Shown piece after piece: positions 45,248 to 54,432 of a stretch of 64,000 nt of DNA (positions within the stretch are counted from its first letter, which is position 1; the number at the start of each line of letters is the position of its first letter). The stretch is from Klebsiella huaxiensis. Lineage in GTDB: Bacteria > Pseudomonadota > Gammaproteobacteria > Enterobacterales > Enterobacteriaceae. A model generated the notes under the pieces. The model was given only the letters and a program-made list of their open reading frames with translations. It was not told the DNA's origin and did no database searches. The stretch is from positions 1,922,001-1,986,000 of the forward strand of contig NZ_CP036175.1 in assembly GCF_003261575.2 (NCBI RefSeq), written 5' to 3'. The translations under genes were made by a program, and so were the position numbers.

Positions 45248-46402
45248 ATGAAAATTGAATCTGTAAATGTCACCGTTTTCCAGTATCCCACTCGTCGGGT
45301 TTCCGACAGCGCCGGGCACTCCCATCCGGGAGCCGAAAGCATGGCAAAAATGGCGATGCTGACCATTACTGCCGATGATGGCACCCAGGGTTTTTCTTTT
45401 GCGCCGCCGGAAGTAGTGCGCCCGTTTGTGGTGAATACCTTCTTTCGTAAGGTGATGGTGGGGCAGGACCCGTTCAACCGTGAACGCATTTGGCAGGATC
45501 TTAACCACTGGCAGCGCGGTAGCGCCCATCAGTTGACCGAACGCGCGCTGTCGTTTGTCGAGCAGGCGCTGTGGGATCTAATTGGTCGCAAGCTCAATAT
45601 GCCGGTTTACAAGCTGCTCGGTGGCTATCGCGACACGGTTCCGGCCTATGGCAGCACCATGTGCGGCGACGATCTGCCTGGCGGACTGTCGACCCCGGAT
45701 GAGTATGCGTCATTTGCTGAAACGCTGGTGGCTCGTGGCTACAAGGCCATCAAGCTGCATACCTGGATGCCGCCAGTCTCTTTCGCGCCAAATCCGAAGA
45801 TGGATATCAAAGCCTGTGCGGCGGTGCGTGAAGCAGTAGGACCGGATATCGACCTGATGATTGATGGCTATCACTGGTACAGCCGGACAGAAGCGCTGTG
45901 GATCGGTAAAGAGCTGGAAAAACTGAATTTCGCCTGGTTTGAAGAGCCGATGGAAGAGGATTCGATGTCCTCTTACGCATGGCTGGCGGAAAACCTGTCG
46001 ATTCCCATCGTCGGGCCGGAGAGCTTTGGTGGCAAGCATCATATGCGCGCCGAATGGGTGAAAGCCGGAGCCTGCGACATCCTGCGCGCCGGATCCAACG
46101 GCGTTGGCGGCATTACGCCGACCATGAAGGTTGCTGCGCTGGCGGAGTCGTTCGGTATGGATTGCGAAGTCCACGGCAACGGCGCGGCGAGCCTCGCGGT
46201 GGTAGGGGCTATCCGCAACTGCCGCTGGTACGAGCGCGGCCTGCTGCACCCGTTCCTCAATTACGATGAGCCAGCCGCGTATCTCAACAGCATTGTCGAC
46301 CCGATGGATGACCAGGGATTAGTGCATTTGTCACAACGACCAGGTCTCGGTGAAGATATTAATTTTGCGTATATCGAAGCCAATACCGTTAGCCACGACT
46401 GA
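45248..46402 (+). CDS. Mandelate racemase/muconate lactonizing family enzyme
   Basis: Enolase-superfamily enzyme of 384 residues. The catalytic layout can be read: K169-x-H171 (second-strand motif, in AIKLHTW), metal ligands Asp206 (MIDGYHW), Glu232 (FEEPM) and Glu258 (GPESF), and a His309 in CEVHGNG that would be the general base of the His-Asp dyad. This fits the mandelate racemase subgroup, whose members dehydrate or epimerise acid sugars and related hydroxy acids. AAGGAC precedes the ATG. It leads an operon with a dipeptide-type ABC importer, so the transported compound is probably its substrate. The exact substrate is unknown. Confidence 0.85.
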   Translation: MKIESVNVTVFQYPTRRVSDSAGHSHPGAESMAKMAMLTITADDGTQGFSFAPPEVVRPFVVNTFFRKVMVGQDPFNRERIWQDLNHWQRGSAHQLTERALSFVEQALWDLIGRKLNMPVYKLLGGYRDTVPAYGSTMCGDDLPGGLSTPDEYASFAETLVARGYKAIKLHTWMPPVSFAPNPKMDIKACAAVREAVGPDIDLMIDGYHWYSRTEALWIGKELEKLNFAWFEEPMEEDSMSSYAWLAENLSIPIVGPESFGGKHHMRAEWVKAGACDILRAGSNGVGGITPTMKVAALAESFGMDCEVHGNGAASLAVVGAIRNCRWYERGLLHPFLNYDEPAAYLNSIVDPMDDQGLVHLSQRPGLGEDINFAYIEANTVSHD

Positions 46403-46416
46403 CTCAAAATAATAAA

Positions 46417-46491
46417 TGCCCGATGGCGCTGTGCTTATCGAGCCTATGGCCCGGTAGGTCGGACAAGGCGAAAACGCCGCCATCCGGCAAC
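46417..46491. repeat. REP-type palindromes inside the enolase-ABC operon
   Basis: TGCCCGATGGCGCTGTGC with TATCGAGCCTATGG, and GTAGGTCGGACAAGGCG with CGCCGCCATCCGGCA, form two REP units between the enzyme and the binding-protein gene. They could lower or stabilise parts of the transcript so that the two cistrons are expressed at different levels. Confidence 0.7.
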
Positions 46492-46521
46492 ATGTACCCT
46501 ACAGTACAGGCAAACATAGAT

Positions 46522-48144
46522 ATGAAAAAAACCTCTTTACTGGGAGCGTGCTTACTCGCGCTCGCCGTGTCGATGGGAAGTGGGGCGGCAATAGCGAAAA
46601 CGCCGCCCGACCAACTGATCATCGGCATGAATATGAACAACCTTCTGACGCTTGACCCGGCAGCGATGACCGGTAACGAAGTCGTCGGGATTGTGGTCAA
46701 TCTCTATGACTCGCTGGTGGAGCTTGATCCTAAACAGCTAACCAACGTCAGGCCCGCGCTGGCGAAATCCTGGGATATCAGCCCGGATGGTAAAACCCTG
46801 ACTTTCCATCTGCGCGACGACGTGAAATTTCACTCTGGCAATCCGCTGACCGCCGCCGATGTGGTGTGGTCAATGCGGCGTATTCTGCATCTCAACCTCG
46901 CCCAGGCATCGGTGTGGAAATCCTACGGCTTCAGCAAGAAAAATATTGATAACCAGGTGAGCGCCCCGGACGACGTGACGGTACAAATCGTGTTACCGAA
47001 AGATAACGACCCGCAGCTGGTGATTTACTCGCTGGCGGCGCTGGGCAACCTCGGCGTGCTCGACAGTAAAACGGTGCAGAGCCACGAGCAGGATAAGGAC
47101 TGGGGCAATCGCTGGCTCACCACTCATGAAGCCGGTTCCGGGCCGTTTACCCTCGAAACCTGGCAGGCGAAAGATGTCCTGCGCATGAAGCGCAATCCTG
47201 ACTACTGGCGCGGTGAGGCGAAGATGAGCCGCGTGGTGCTGCGCCACTTCCAGGAGTCGCAAACTCTGCGTCTGATGGTAGCGAAAGGCGATCTCGATAT
47301 TGCTAACAACATGGCGGTCTCCGATATCAACGCCCTGCGCAGCGACCCGCAACTGACCGTCGATGCAGTGCAGCGTGGGACCATGTACTACGTCGCTATG
47401 AGCATGAATGAAGATCATTTTGCCAATCCGAAAGTGCGCGAAGCGGTACGCTATTTGATTGACTACCAGGGTATCAATAAAGCGCTGATGCCGGGCTACG
47501 GCGTGCTGCATCAGCGGCCGATCAAAGCCGGCATGCCGTCCACACTGCCTGACCCGGGCTACACGCTCGACGTGGCGCGGGCGAAAAAGTTGCTGGCGGA
47601 AGCAGGCTATCCCAACGGATTTGATACCACGCTGCGAGTGCTCTCCGATCAGCCGTTCCTCAATATCGCCATTGCCGTGCAGTCGACGCTGATGCAAGCG
47701 GGCATTAACGCCAAAATCATCACCGGCACCGGCAATCAGATCTACGGCGCGATGCGCGAACGTAAATTTGACCTGCTAGTCGGGCGTGGGGGGAGCGGAA
47801 TGGAACCTCACCCGCACTCCAGCCTGCGTGCGCTGGTCTATAACCCGGATAATAGCGCTGAAGCTCGCCTGACCAACTTCCAGGGCTGGCGTACCGGTTT
47901 TTACGACCCGCAGCTGAACTCCATGATTGACCACGCTCTGCTGGAGCGTAACCCGCAGCAACAGGTAGCGAGCTATCAGGCGATTCAGCAGCGCTATGAC
48001 CAGCTGATCCCGGCGTTAATTCCGCTGTCGCAAATGGTCGATTCCGTCGTGGTACGCAACGAGGTGCAGGATTATCAGCCGCACCCCTCCGCCACCACTT
48101 TTCTACGTGAAGTCTATAAAACCCGCGAAGGAGAGAAAGGATGA
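46522..48144 (+). CDS. ABC transporter solute-binding protein, family 5
   Basis: Periplasmic binding protein of 540 residues. The signal peptide (MKKTSLLGACLLALAVSMGS, cut after AIA) and the family 5 signature (PALAKSWDISPDGKTLTFHL, DVKFHSGNPLTAADVVWSM) place it with the dipeptide/oligopeptide/nickel binding proteins. Several family members bind sugars or opine-like compounds, so a peptide is not certain. The ATG at 46522 starts the signal peptide; the frame is open upstream into the REP. It overlaps the permease gene by 4 bases. Confidence 0.93.
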   Translation: MKKTSLLGACLLALAVSMGSGAAIAKTPPDQLIIGMNMNNLLTLDPAAMTGNEVVGIVVNLYDSLVELDPKQLTNVRPALAKSWDISPDGKTLTFHLRDDVKFHSGNPLTAADVVWSMRRILHLNLAQASVWKSYGFSKKNIDNQVSAPDDVTVQIVLPKDNDPQLVIYSLAALGNLGVLDSKTVQSHEQDKDWGNRWLTTHEAGSGPFTLETWQAKDVLRMKRNPDYWRGEAKMSRVVLRHFQESQTLRLMVAKGDLDIANNMAVSDINALRSDPQLTVDAVQRGTMYYVAMSMNEDHFANPKVREAVRYLIDYQGINKALMPGYGVLHQRPIKAGMPSTLPDPGYTLDVARAKKLLAEAGYPNGFDTTLRVLSDQPFLNIAIAVQSTLMQAGINAKIITGTGNQIYGAMRERKFDLLVGRGGSGMEPHPHSSLRALVYNPDNSAEARLTNFQGWRTGFYDPQLNSMIDHALLERNPQQQVASYQAIQQRYDQLIPALIPLSQMVDSVVVRNEVQDYQPHPSATTFLREVYKTREGEKG

Positions 48145-49178
48145 GTACGGCAATCCTTGCGCCTGGCTCCCGCACCCGGCGCTTATCAAAACGACTGCTG
48201 CAGGTGGCGATTACGCTGTTCGGCCTGCTGCTGCTGACCTTCACCATTGGGCGCGTGATGCCCATCGACCCGGTACTGGCCATTGTTGGGCCGGATGCCG
48301 ACCAGAGCACTTACCAGCAGGTTTATCAGCAACTGGGGTTTGACCAGTCGTTGGTCACCCAGTTTGGCATCTATTTTGTCAACTTGTTGCATGGCGATTT
48401 GGGCAATGCATTGCTGACCGGGAAACCGGTGGTAGACGACATTATTCGCGTCTTCCCGGCCACCATGGAGCTGGCGACGATGGCGATTATCGTCGGCGCA
48501 GGCCTTGGTATTCCGCTGGGCGTGCTGGCGGCGGCGCGGCGTAACAGCCTCTCCGATTATGTGGTGCGTATTATCAGCCTTGCCGGCTATTCAACGCCGA
48601 TTTTCTGGGTTGGGATGATGGGGCTGCTGGTGTTTTACGCCTGGCTTGGATGGGTTGGCGGTGCTGGACGGGTAGACCTTGGTCTGGACGGTATTGTGCC
48701 ACGTCGCACCGGCCTGATGACCGTCGATGCACTGCTGGCAGGTAACAGCCAGGTGTTCTGGAATGCCATTAACCACCTGATTTTACCGGCCTCGCTGCTA
48801 GGCTTTCACTCGCTGGCTTACATCAGCCGTATGACCCGCAGCTTTATGCTGGCCCAGCTGTCGCAGGAGTTCATTATTACCGCGCGGGTGAAGGGGCTGA
48901 CCGAACGTCAGGTTATCTGGAACCATGCGTTTCGTAACATCCTGGTACAACTGCTGACTGTAGTAGCGTTGGCCTACGGCGCGCTGCTGGAAGGCGCAGT
49001 ACTGATTGAAACGGTCTTCTCCTGGCCGGGCTTTGGCTCCTATCTGACCGGCAGCCTGCTGCTGGGCGATATGAATGCGGTAATGGGCTGCGTGCTGCTG
49101 GTGGGGGTTATCTTCGTGATGCTCAACCTGCTCTCCGACATGCTGTATCAATTCTTTGACCCGAGGACAAAATCATGA
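48141..49178 (+). CDS. ABC transporter permease, DppB type
   Basis: Inner-membrane permease of 345 residues with about six membrane segments, matching DppB/OppB-type subunits. Seen are LQVAITLFGLLLLTFTIGRV near the start and the EAA-type loop MLAQLSQEFIITARVKGLTE. AGGATG (GAGAAAGG just upstream) gives the start, overlapping the binding-protein stop (ATGA). It pairs with the next permease to form the channel. Confidence 0.93.
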   Translation: MSTAILAPGSRTRRLSKRLLQVAITLFGLLLLTFTIGRVMPIDPVLAIVGPDADQSTYQQVYQQLGFDQSLVTQFGIYFVNLLHGDLGNALLTGKPVVDDIIRVFPATMELATMAIIVGAGLGIPLGVLAAARRNSLSDYVVRIISLAGYSTPIFWVGMMGLLVFYAWLGWVGGAGRVDLGLDGIVPRRTGLMTVDALLAGNSQVFWNAINHLILPASLLGFHSLAYISRMTRSFMLAQLSQEFIITARVKGLTERQVIWNHAFRNILVQLLTVVALAYGALLEGAVLIETVFSWPGFGSYLTGSLLLGDMNAVMGCVLLVGVIFVMLNLLSDMLYQFFDPRTKS

Positions 49179-50080
49179 CCGTTTCTCTGGATACGTCGCT
49201 TTCGGGCGGGGCGGGCGAAGGCCGCCAGCGGCTGCAACGTGCGGCGACACGGGCTGCCGGATTTATCGGCAAAATGGCGCGCAACCCGCTAACGGCTATC
49301 GGCGGTGGGATTATCTTCCTGTTGATCGTCGTGGCTGTGTTTGCGCCGCTGATCGCGCCTTATAACCCGCTGGTACAGGACCTGAACAGCGCATTGGTGG
49401 CACCGAACGCCCAGCACTGGTTTGGTACCGATGAGTTTGGCCGCGATATTTTTAGCCGCCTGGTGTACGGCTCGCGCATCACGCTGTATATCGTGCTGCT
49501 GGTGTCGGTCACCGTTGGCCCGCTTGGGCTGCTGCTCGGCGTCAGCGCCGGATATTTTGGCGGCAAGGTGGATATGGTGCTGATGCGCGTCACCGATATC
49601 TTCATTTCCTTCCCAAGTCTGGTGCTGGCACTGGCGTTCGTCGCCGCCTTAGGCCCGGGGCTGGAGCACGTAGTTATCGCCATTACGCTGACCGCCTGGC
49701 CGCCGATTGCTCGTCTGGCACGCGCTGAAACGCTGTCACTGCGTCAGGCTGATTTTATCTCCGCCGTGCGTTTGCAAGGCGCGTCTCCGGCTCGCGTACT
49801 GTGGCGGCATATTGTCCCGTTGTGCCTGCCTTCGGTCATTATCCGTATCACCATGAATATGGCGGGGATCATTCTGACCGCCGCCGGTCTGGGCTTTCTT
49901 GGCCTTGGCGCGCAGCCGCCGGAGCCGGAGTGGGGGGCGATGATCTCCAGCGGACGCACCTACATGATGGAGTGCTGGTGGGTAGTAACGATTCCGGGGC
50001 TGGCGATTCTGATCAACAGCTTAGCGTTCAACTTCTTAGGAGATGGCTTACGTGACATCCTCGATCCTCGCAGCGAATAA
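49175..50080 (+). CDS. ABC transporter permease, DppC type
   Basis: Second inner-membrane permease, 301 residues, matching DppC/OppC-type subunits. It shows the N-terminal GKMARNPLTAIGGGII segment, FGTDEFGRDIFSRLVYGSR, the EAA-type loop LRQADFISAVRLQGASPARV and a C-terminal LGDGLRDILDPR ending, all typical of the family. It overlaps the upstream permease by 4 bases and the following ATPase gene by 38 bases, so the operon is tightly packed. Confidence 0.93.
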   Translation: MTVSLDTSLSGGAGEGRQRLQRAATRAAGFIGKMARNPLTAIGGGIIFLLIVVAVFAPLIAPYNPLVQDLNSALVAPNAQHWFGTDEFGRDIFSRLVYGSRITLYIVLLVSVTVGPLGLLLGVSAGYFGGKVDMVLMRVTDIFISFPSLVLALAFVAALGPGLEHVVIAITLTAWPPIARLARAETLSLRQADFISAVRLQGASPARVLWRHIVPLCLPSVIIRITMNMAGIILTAAGLGFLGLGAQPPEPEWGAMISSGRTYMMECWWVVTIPGLAILINSLAFNFLGDGLRDILDPRSE

Positions 50081-50915
50081 TGCTCCTCTGCTCGACGTGC
50101 GCGACCTGTGCGTCGACTTTGTTAACGGTAGCGCGGTGACCCATGCCGTGCGCGGCGTCTCCTTCCAGTTGGGGCAGGAAAAACTGGCGATTGTTGGCGA
50201 GTCCGGCTCGGGTAAATCCACCGTCGGGCGCGCGCTGTTGCAGCTGCATCCGAAAAAGGCCCGCGTCACCGCCAGTCGGATGCAGTTTGGTGACCTTGAT
50301 TTACTGCATCTCAGCGAGGCGCAAATGCGCGGCGTACGCGGCAAACGCATCTCAATGATTATGCAGGACCCGAAATACTCGCTGAACCCGGTGGTTTGCG
50401 TCGGTAATCAGATAGCTGAGGCCTGGCTCACGCACCATCCGGGGCGTAAAGATGAGGCTAAAGAAAAGGCGCTGGAGATGCTGGAGGTGGTGCGCATTCG
50501 CCAGCCGGAGCGCGTTTATCAGCTCTATCCGCATGAGATTTCCGGTGGTCAGGGGCAGCGTATCATGATTGCGATGATGCTGATCACCGACCCGGAGCTG
50601 GTGATTGCCGATGAGCCGACCTCGGCGCTGGACGTGTCGGTACGCCTGCAGGTGCTGGGCCTACTGGATGACCTGGTTCAGTCGCGCGGCCTGGGGCTGA
50701 TTTTCATCAGCCATGATATCAATCTGGTACGTAGCTTCTGCGACCGGGTACTGGTGATGTACGCCGGGCGGGTGGTGGAGTCCATTGCTGCTAAAGATCT
50801 CGATAACGCCCGTCATCCCTATACCCAAGGCTTGATTAACTCGCTGCCGGATATGCAGCATCGCCGTCCGGTTTTACCGGTATTACAGCGCCAGGCCAGC
50901 TGGCTGACGGAATAA
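50043..50915 (+). CDS. ABC transporter ATPase, DppD type
   Basis: Cytoplasmic ATPase of 290 residues. Walker A is GESGSGKS, the Q-loop MQDPKYSLNP, the signature ISGGQGQR and Walker B LVIADEPTSALD. The GQGQR (rather than GMRQR) variant is within family range. The start at 50043 overlaps the permease gene by 38 bases; TAGGAG lies directly before it, which is tight spacing, so a slightly later start is possible. With the next gene it drives import. Confidence 0.92.
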   Translation: MAYVTSSILAANNAPLLDVRDLCVDFVNGSAVTHAVRGVSFQLGQEKLAIVGESGSGKSTVGRALLQLHPKKARVTASRMQFGDLDLLHLSEAQMRGVRGKRISMIMQDPKYSLNPVVCVGNQIAEAWLTHHPGRKDEAKEKALEMLEVVRIRQPERVYQLYPHEISGGQGQRIMIAMMLITDPELVIADEPTSALDVSVRLQVLGLLDDLVQSRGLGLIFISHDINLVRSFCDRVLVMYAGRVVESIAAKDLDNARHPYTQGLINSLPDMQHRRPVLPVLQRQASWLTE

Positions 50916-50925
50916 GGAGCGCAGA

Positions 50926-51699
50926 ATGATTGAAGTACAAAACCTCAACCTCGCGTTTGGCGAAGGGGAGAAGCGCAATCAGGTACTTTACGACGTCAAT
51001 TTCCACGTGAAGCCTGGTGAGATCTACGGTCTGGTAGGGGAGTCTGGTTCCGGTAAAACCACGGTACTGAAGTGCCTTGCTGGGCTATTTACCCATTGGC
51101 AGGGAGAGCTGACCATTGACGGGAAACGGCTCGAGCATGAGATTAGCCGCGAACGCTGTCGTCAGGTGCAGATGGTGTTTCAGGACCCCTACGGCTCTCT
51201 GCACCCGCGGCATACCATCAGCGATATTCTGGAAGAACCGCTGCAGATCCATAACATTAACGATCGCGACCGGCGGATTAATACGCTACTGGACAAGGTC
51301 GGCCTGAACCGCGCCTTTCGCGAACGTTATCCGCACCAGCTCTCCGGTGGTCAGCGCCAGCGGGTGGCGATTGCCAGAGCGCTAATTCTTGAACCTCAGG
51401 TGCTGCTGCTGGATGAGCCAACCTCAGCGTTGGATGTGTCAGTGCAGGCGGAGATCCTCAATCTTCTGGCGGAATTGCAGAAAGAAGCTAAGCTGACTTA
51501 CCTGATGGTGACCCACGATCTGGGCGTCATCGCCCACTTATGCCAGAAGGTTGCGGTGATGCAGTACGGTAAGATCCTCGAAACTTTGACCGTGGATGCG
51601 CTGGTGAATGGCGAGGCGCAAACGGCCTATACGCAGATGTTGGTCAATGCCAGCCAACAGTATACGCGTGAAATGGCACGAGAAGTGGCAGCGTACTAG
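50926..51699 (+). CDS. ABC transporter ATPase, DppF type
   Basis: Second ATPase, 257 residues, last gene of the importer operon. Walker A is GESGSGKTT, the Q-loop FQDPYGSLHP, the signature LSGGQRQR and Walker B LLLDEPTSALD, with switch His in VTHDLGVIAHL. AAGGAGCG precedes the ATG, 10 bases after the previous stop. It lacks the long C-terminal oligopeptide extension of many DppF proteins, being rather short. A terminator hairpin follows. Confidence 0.92.
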   Translation: MIEVQNLNLAFGEGEKRNQVLYDVNFHVKPGEIYGLVGESGSGKTTVLKCLAGLFTHWQGELTIDGKRLEHEISRERCRQVQMVFQDPYGSLHPRHTISDILEEPLQIHNINDRDRRINTLLDKVGLNRAFRERYPHQLSGGQRQRVAIARALILEPQVLLLDEPTSALDVSVQAEILNLLAELQKEAKLTYLMVTHDLGVIAHLCQKVAVMQYGKILETLTVDALVNGEAQTAYTQMLVNASQQYTREMAREVAAY

Positions 51700-51707
51700 T
51701 CTATACG

Positions 51708-51738
51708 GCGCATTCTCTCGTGAGGTGCGCTATTTTTT
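51708..51738 (+). terminator. Terminator of the ABC importer operon
   Basis: GCGCATTCTC and GAGGTGCGC pair around TCGT, followed by TATTTTTTAT. It begins 9 bases after the last ATPase stop codon. Confidence 0.82.
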
Positions 51739-52114
51739 ATATAAAGCAGTGAAGGAAAATGTATTTATAGCTATAAATGTTGTATTTTAGTGTAAAGATG
51801 GTGCTTAGATCTAAAACAGAAATATATACTGCATCTAGCCAATTCATATGAAATTATAATTCATATGAATGATTAAAGATAAAATAAATCACTGTTTACT
51901 TCCGTGTTTTCCAGATATCAAACAATGTAAACTCAGTTAATCCTTCTATATAGTAAGGAAAAACTGTGTGTTGCATCTCCAGATCTTCTCCGTAATAGAG
52001 TAAACTCGCTGGCGAATAATCCTAAGATGTCGTCTACGTAAGGCGAGTTATCACAATTACAGCTTGGTTTTCATGCCGCTCTCATCCAAATGGTTACAAT
52101 ACTCAGGGAACAGG
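51739..52114. other. AT-rich intergenic region with tandem palindromes
   Basis: This stretch has no credible gene and is clearly AT-rich. Two identical palindromes TTCATATGAA lie at 51843-51852 and 51860-51869, 17 bases apart, and an inverted repeat AACTCGC / GCGAGTT lies around 52003-52048. It presumably carries the promoter of the MarT-like regulator and is a plausible target for AT-binding silencers. Confidence 0.5.
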
Positions 52115-52912
52115 ATGGAAAAAATATATACCATCAACGGAAAAATTAATTTTATTCCTCAGCGTAGCGTTTTGTCACTTATTGCTGATGATACGAAGAA
52201 TGTATCATTAAATATTCCCGTTAGCCGTTGCCTGATGCTCCTTATTCAGCAGCATGGCGCAACGGTTGCCCGTGAAACCTTTTTTCAGGAAGTATGGATA
52301 AAGCATGGCTCACAAGTGACCAGCAATGGTTTTTATCAAAATATTTCTTTATTACGTCGGGCCTTTAAGGAACTGGGTGTTGACGAAGAAATTATTGTGA
52401 CGGTGCCCAGAGTCGGCGTCAGGCTGGAAGCAACATTATCCGTTATTGAATCCCAACCGGCTGAGTCCGATGCCGCGCCGATTACAGAATCCATCGTAGA
52501 GCCCGTGGCAGAGGAGGTCGCTGCTGCGAAGTTTGCAGAAAAAAAGCAGTTACGGCTACGGCGTCCCGCCTTATGGGGCATCGCAGCATTACTGAGCTGT
52601 CTGGTCGTTGGGATTGTTACCTGGCAAGCTGAATTCAAATCTTATTTGCAAAACTATTTGCCCATTAATGTAAAATATTCGCAACAATGTCACTTCTTTG
52701 CCAATAACGATGTGGTTGAGCACAAGCGACATGAACAATTCATTAACCGAAAGGAATTTGAATGTGAAAAATACCCTTGGGTCTATTTGACACTCTATCC
52801 CGGACAGGCCCGCGTCTCGGTGATAAGCTGCCGTCAGCAATTTAGTCAATGGCGTGATAATCAATGCCTCACCAATTATTATATTAAGGAGATGCTGAAT
52901 GCACCGGGGTGA
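52115..52912 (+). CDS. MarT/CadC-like membrane-bound transcriptional regulator
   Basis: One-component membrane regulator of 265 residues. Residues 1 to about 105 form a ToxR/CadC-type winged helix (FIPQRSVLSLIADD, FFQEVWIKHGSQVTSNGFYQNISLLRRAF, TVPRVGVRL). A linker follows, then one membrane segment (about 158-178: LWGIAALLSCLVVGIVTW) and a small periplasmic domain with several Cys. The ATG at 52115 has CAGGGAACAGG upstream. It overlaps a FidL-like gene by 14 bases, the same pairing as MarT-FidL of Salmonella SPI-3. Codon use is AT-rich, suggesting acquisition. Confidence 0.83.
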   Translation: MEKIYTINGKINFIPQRSVLSLIADDTKNVSLNIPVSRCLMLLIQQHGATVARETFFQEVWIKHGSQVTSNGFYQNISLLRRAFKELGVDEEIIVTVPRVGVRLEATLSVIESQPAESDAAPITESIVEPVAEEVAAAKFAEKKQLRLRRPALWGIAALLSCLVVGIVTWQAEFKSYLQNYLPINVKYSQQCHFFANNDVVEHKRHEQFINRKEFECEKYPWVYLTLYPGQARVSVISCRQQFSQWRDNQCLTNYYIKEMLNAPG

Positions 52913-53369
52913 AATTAAATGGTTAATAGTAATCATTTTTATCTGTGTACTAACGGCATTAGCAATAAAATCCTGGCAATATTGGCAACGAGATCATTTC
53001 CAGTGTAGCGGTGAGCTGAGTTTATTTAACTCGGGTTTTCAGGGAGATATTTCTGTACGCTACATATTTGATGATGAGCGCGGTCTGGCGATCGTCCGTG
53101 GTGAAATTACGCCGCCGCAGGGTAAGCCGTTCACTATCAATCAGAATATCTGGTTTAGCTTTACCCGCGATGGTCAGCACTACTTCCTGCGTTCCGAAAC
53201 GGTCTCCGCCAGTATCGGTAAGCTTGAGGAAGAAGAGCAGATCAAATCCATTCTGCCGACCTTCTTCATCCAGCCGCAGGTGCCGTTTTATCTGAATATC
53301 CAGCGCTTGAACGAACGTACCCGGCTGCTGTATACCAGCCGGGCACCCTCTTTGCTATGCGAGTCTTGA
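52899..53369 (+). CDS. FidL-like inner-membrane protein
   Basis: Protein of 156 residues with one N-terminal membrane segment (WLIVIIFICVLTALAIKSW) and a periplasmic domain, resembling FidL-like proteins paired with MarT-type regulators. GGAG lies upstream inside the regulator gene, which it overlaps by 14 bases. Probably modulates the partner's sensing; the mechanism is unknown. Its stop codon is one base from the stop of convergent yegS, an extremely tight junction. Confidence 0.75.
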   Translation: MHRGEIKWLIVIIFICVLTALAIKSWQYWQRDHFQCSGELSLFNSGFQGDISVRYIFDDERGLAIVRGEITPPQGKPFTINQNIWFSFTRDGQHYFLRSETVSASIGKLEEEEQIKSILPTFFIQPQVPFYLNIQRLNERTRLLYTSRAPSLLCES

Positions 53370-53370
53370 A

Positions 53371-54264
53371 TTAACGTAACAGCACGCAATCGGGCGGCAG
53401 TCGGCAGCGTAGCGCTGCCGGCAAAATTTCCATGCGGAAGGTTTTGCCGCTCAGCGGCTCGCCATCAAGGTTAAATGTCATCTCGTGGGGGGCGGTTATC
53501 TCAAACCATGAGGAGACGCCATCGATGATATTCGGCGAGGTTTCCGGGTTTGCCAGGGTACTGAACAGCGCCGGGATCAGCTCTTCGCCGGTAAAAATGC
53601 GCAGATGCAGCAGGCCGTCGTTGATTAACGCCTCCGGGCAAAGTTGCTGGCCGCCACCGGCCTGACGTCCGTTACCGATACCTATCACCAGCGCGTCACC
53701 CTGCCAGTGAAAATTCTCACCGCGGATTTCACAGCGGTCTGGCTTAAGGGTATCCATGCGCATCAGGCCGTGGATCAGATAGGAGACGCCACCGAGGGCG
53801 GCTTTCAGTTTCTCCGGCGTTTCAGTGGTAATACGAGTGCCGAAACCGCCGGTAGCCATATTAATAAATCCGCTCTGGTCGTTGACTCGCGCAATATCGA
53901 TAGCCACATCGCGCCCGACAATCGCCAGTTTCAGGGCGCTGGCCAGATCCTGAGGAATGCCGACGCTGGTGGCAAAGTCGTTCGCCGTACCCAACGGTAA
54001 AATCCCTAACGCCATCTTGCCATCGCGCTCGACCAATGCCGTGGCGACCTCGTTGATGGTGCCATCGCCACCGCCAGCAATGACCGTCTCTATGCCCAGC
54101 CCGAGGGCTTCATCGACAAAGCGCACGGCATCACCTTTTTCCCAGGTGACACGGACGTGAATGTCGATACCTTCGTCGCGCAACAGTTTAACCGCTTCGC
54201 GCAGCTGCGGTTCATTGGCACCTTTGCCATTCAGGATCAGTAAGCTGGCTGGAAATGTTGACAT
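53371..54264 (-). CDS. yegS: YegS, lipid kinase (diacylglycerol-kinase fold)
   Basis: Cytoplasmic kinase of 297 residues matching E. coli YegS (299), which phosphorylates phosphatidylglycerol in vitro. The catalytic GGGDGTINEVATAL motif, LPLGTANDFA and NLDGEPLSG are present. The start MSTFPASLLILNGKG (ATG 54264; a second ATG one codon upstream) matches the family; the longer open frame to 54297 does not. It sits beside cyaR and trhP as in E. coli, without the gat genes on its other side. Confidence 0.93.
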   Translation of the reverse strand: MSTFPASLLILNGKGANEPQLREAVKLLRDEGIDIHVRVTWEKGDAVRFVDEALGLGIETVIAGGGDGTINEVATALVERDGKMALGILPLGTANDFATSVGIPQDLASALKLAIVGRDVAIDIARVNDQSGFINMATGGFGTRITTETPEKLKAALGGVSYLIHGLMRMDTLKPDRCEIRGENFHWQGDALVIGIGNGRQAGGGQQLCPEALINDGLLHLRIFTGEELIPALFSTLANPETSPNIIDGVSSWFEITAPHEMTFNLDGEPLSGKTFRMEILPAALRCRLPPDCVLLR

Positions 54265-54339
54265 CATCAAGGGGACCTTTATTGCACAGTAATGCATAAA
54301 GTGTACCGCATGCAGGAAGCGAAGGCCGGGGAGATAAAT

Positions 54340-54425
54340 AAAAAATAAGCCCGCGTAAGGGAGATTACGCAGGCTAAGGAGGTGGTTCCTGGTACAGCTA
54401 GCATTTATGGGTTATGTTTTTCAGC
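54340..54425 (-). ncRNA. cyaR: CyaR, Hfq-dependent small RNA
   Basis: The reverse strand reads GCTGAAAAACATAACCCAT, then GCTAGCTGTACCAGGAACCA, CCTCCTTAGCC and a terminator hairpin CCTGCGTAATCTCCCTTACG with six T, matching E. coli CyaR nearly base for base (about 86 versus 87 nt). CyaR is a cAMP-CRP-activated sRNA that represses ompX, luxS, nadE and others through the CCUCC seed. It lies between trhP and yegS, as expected. The ompX-pairing seed is intact. Confidence 0.95.
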
Positions 54426-54432
54426 GAAATGG

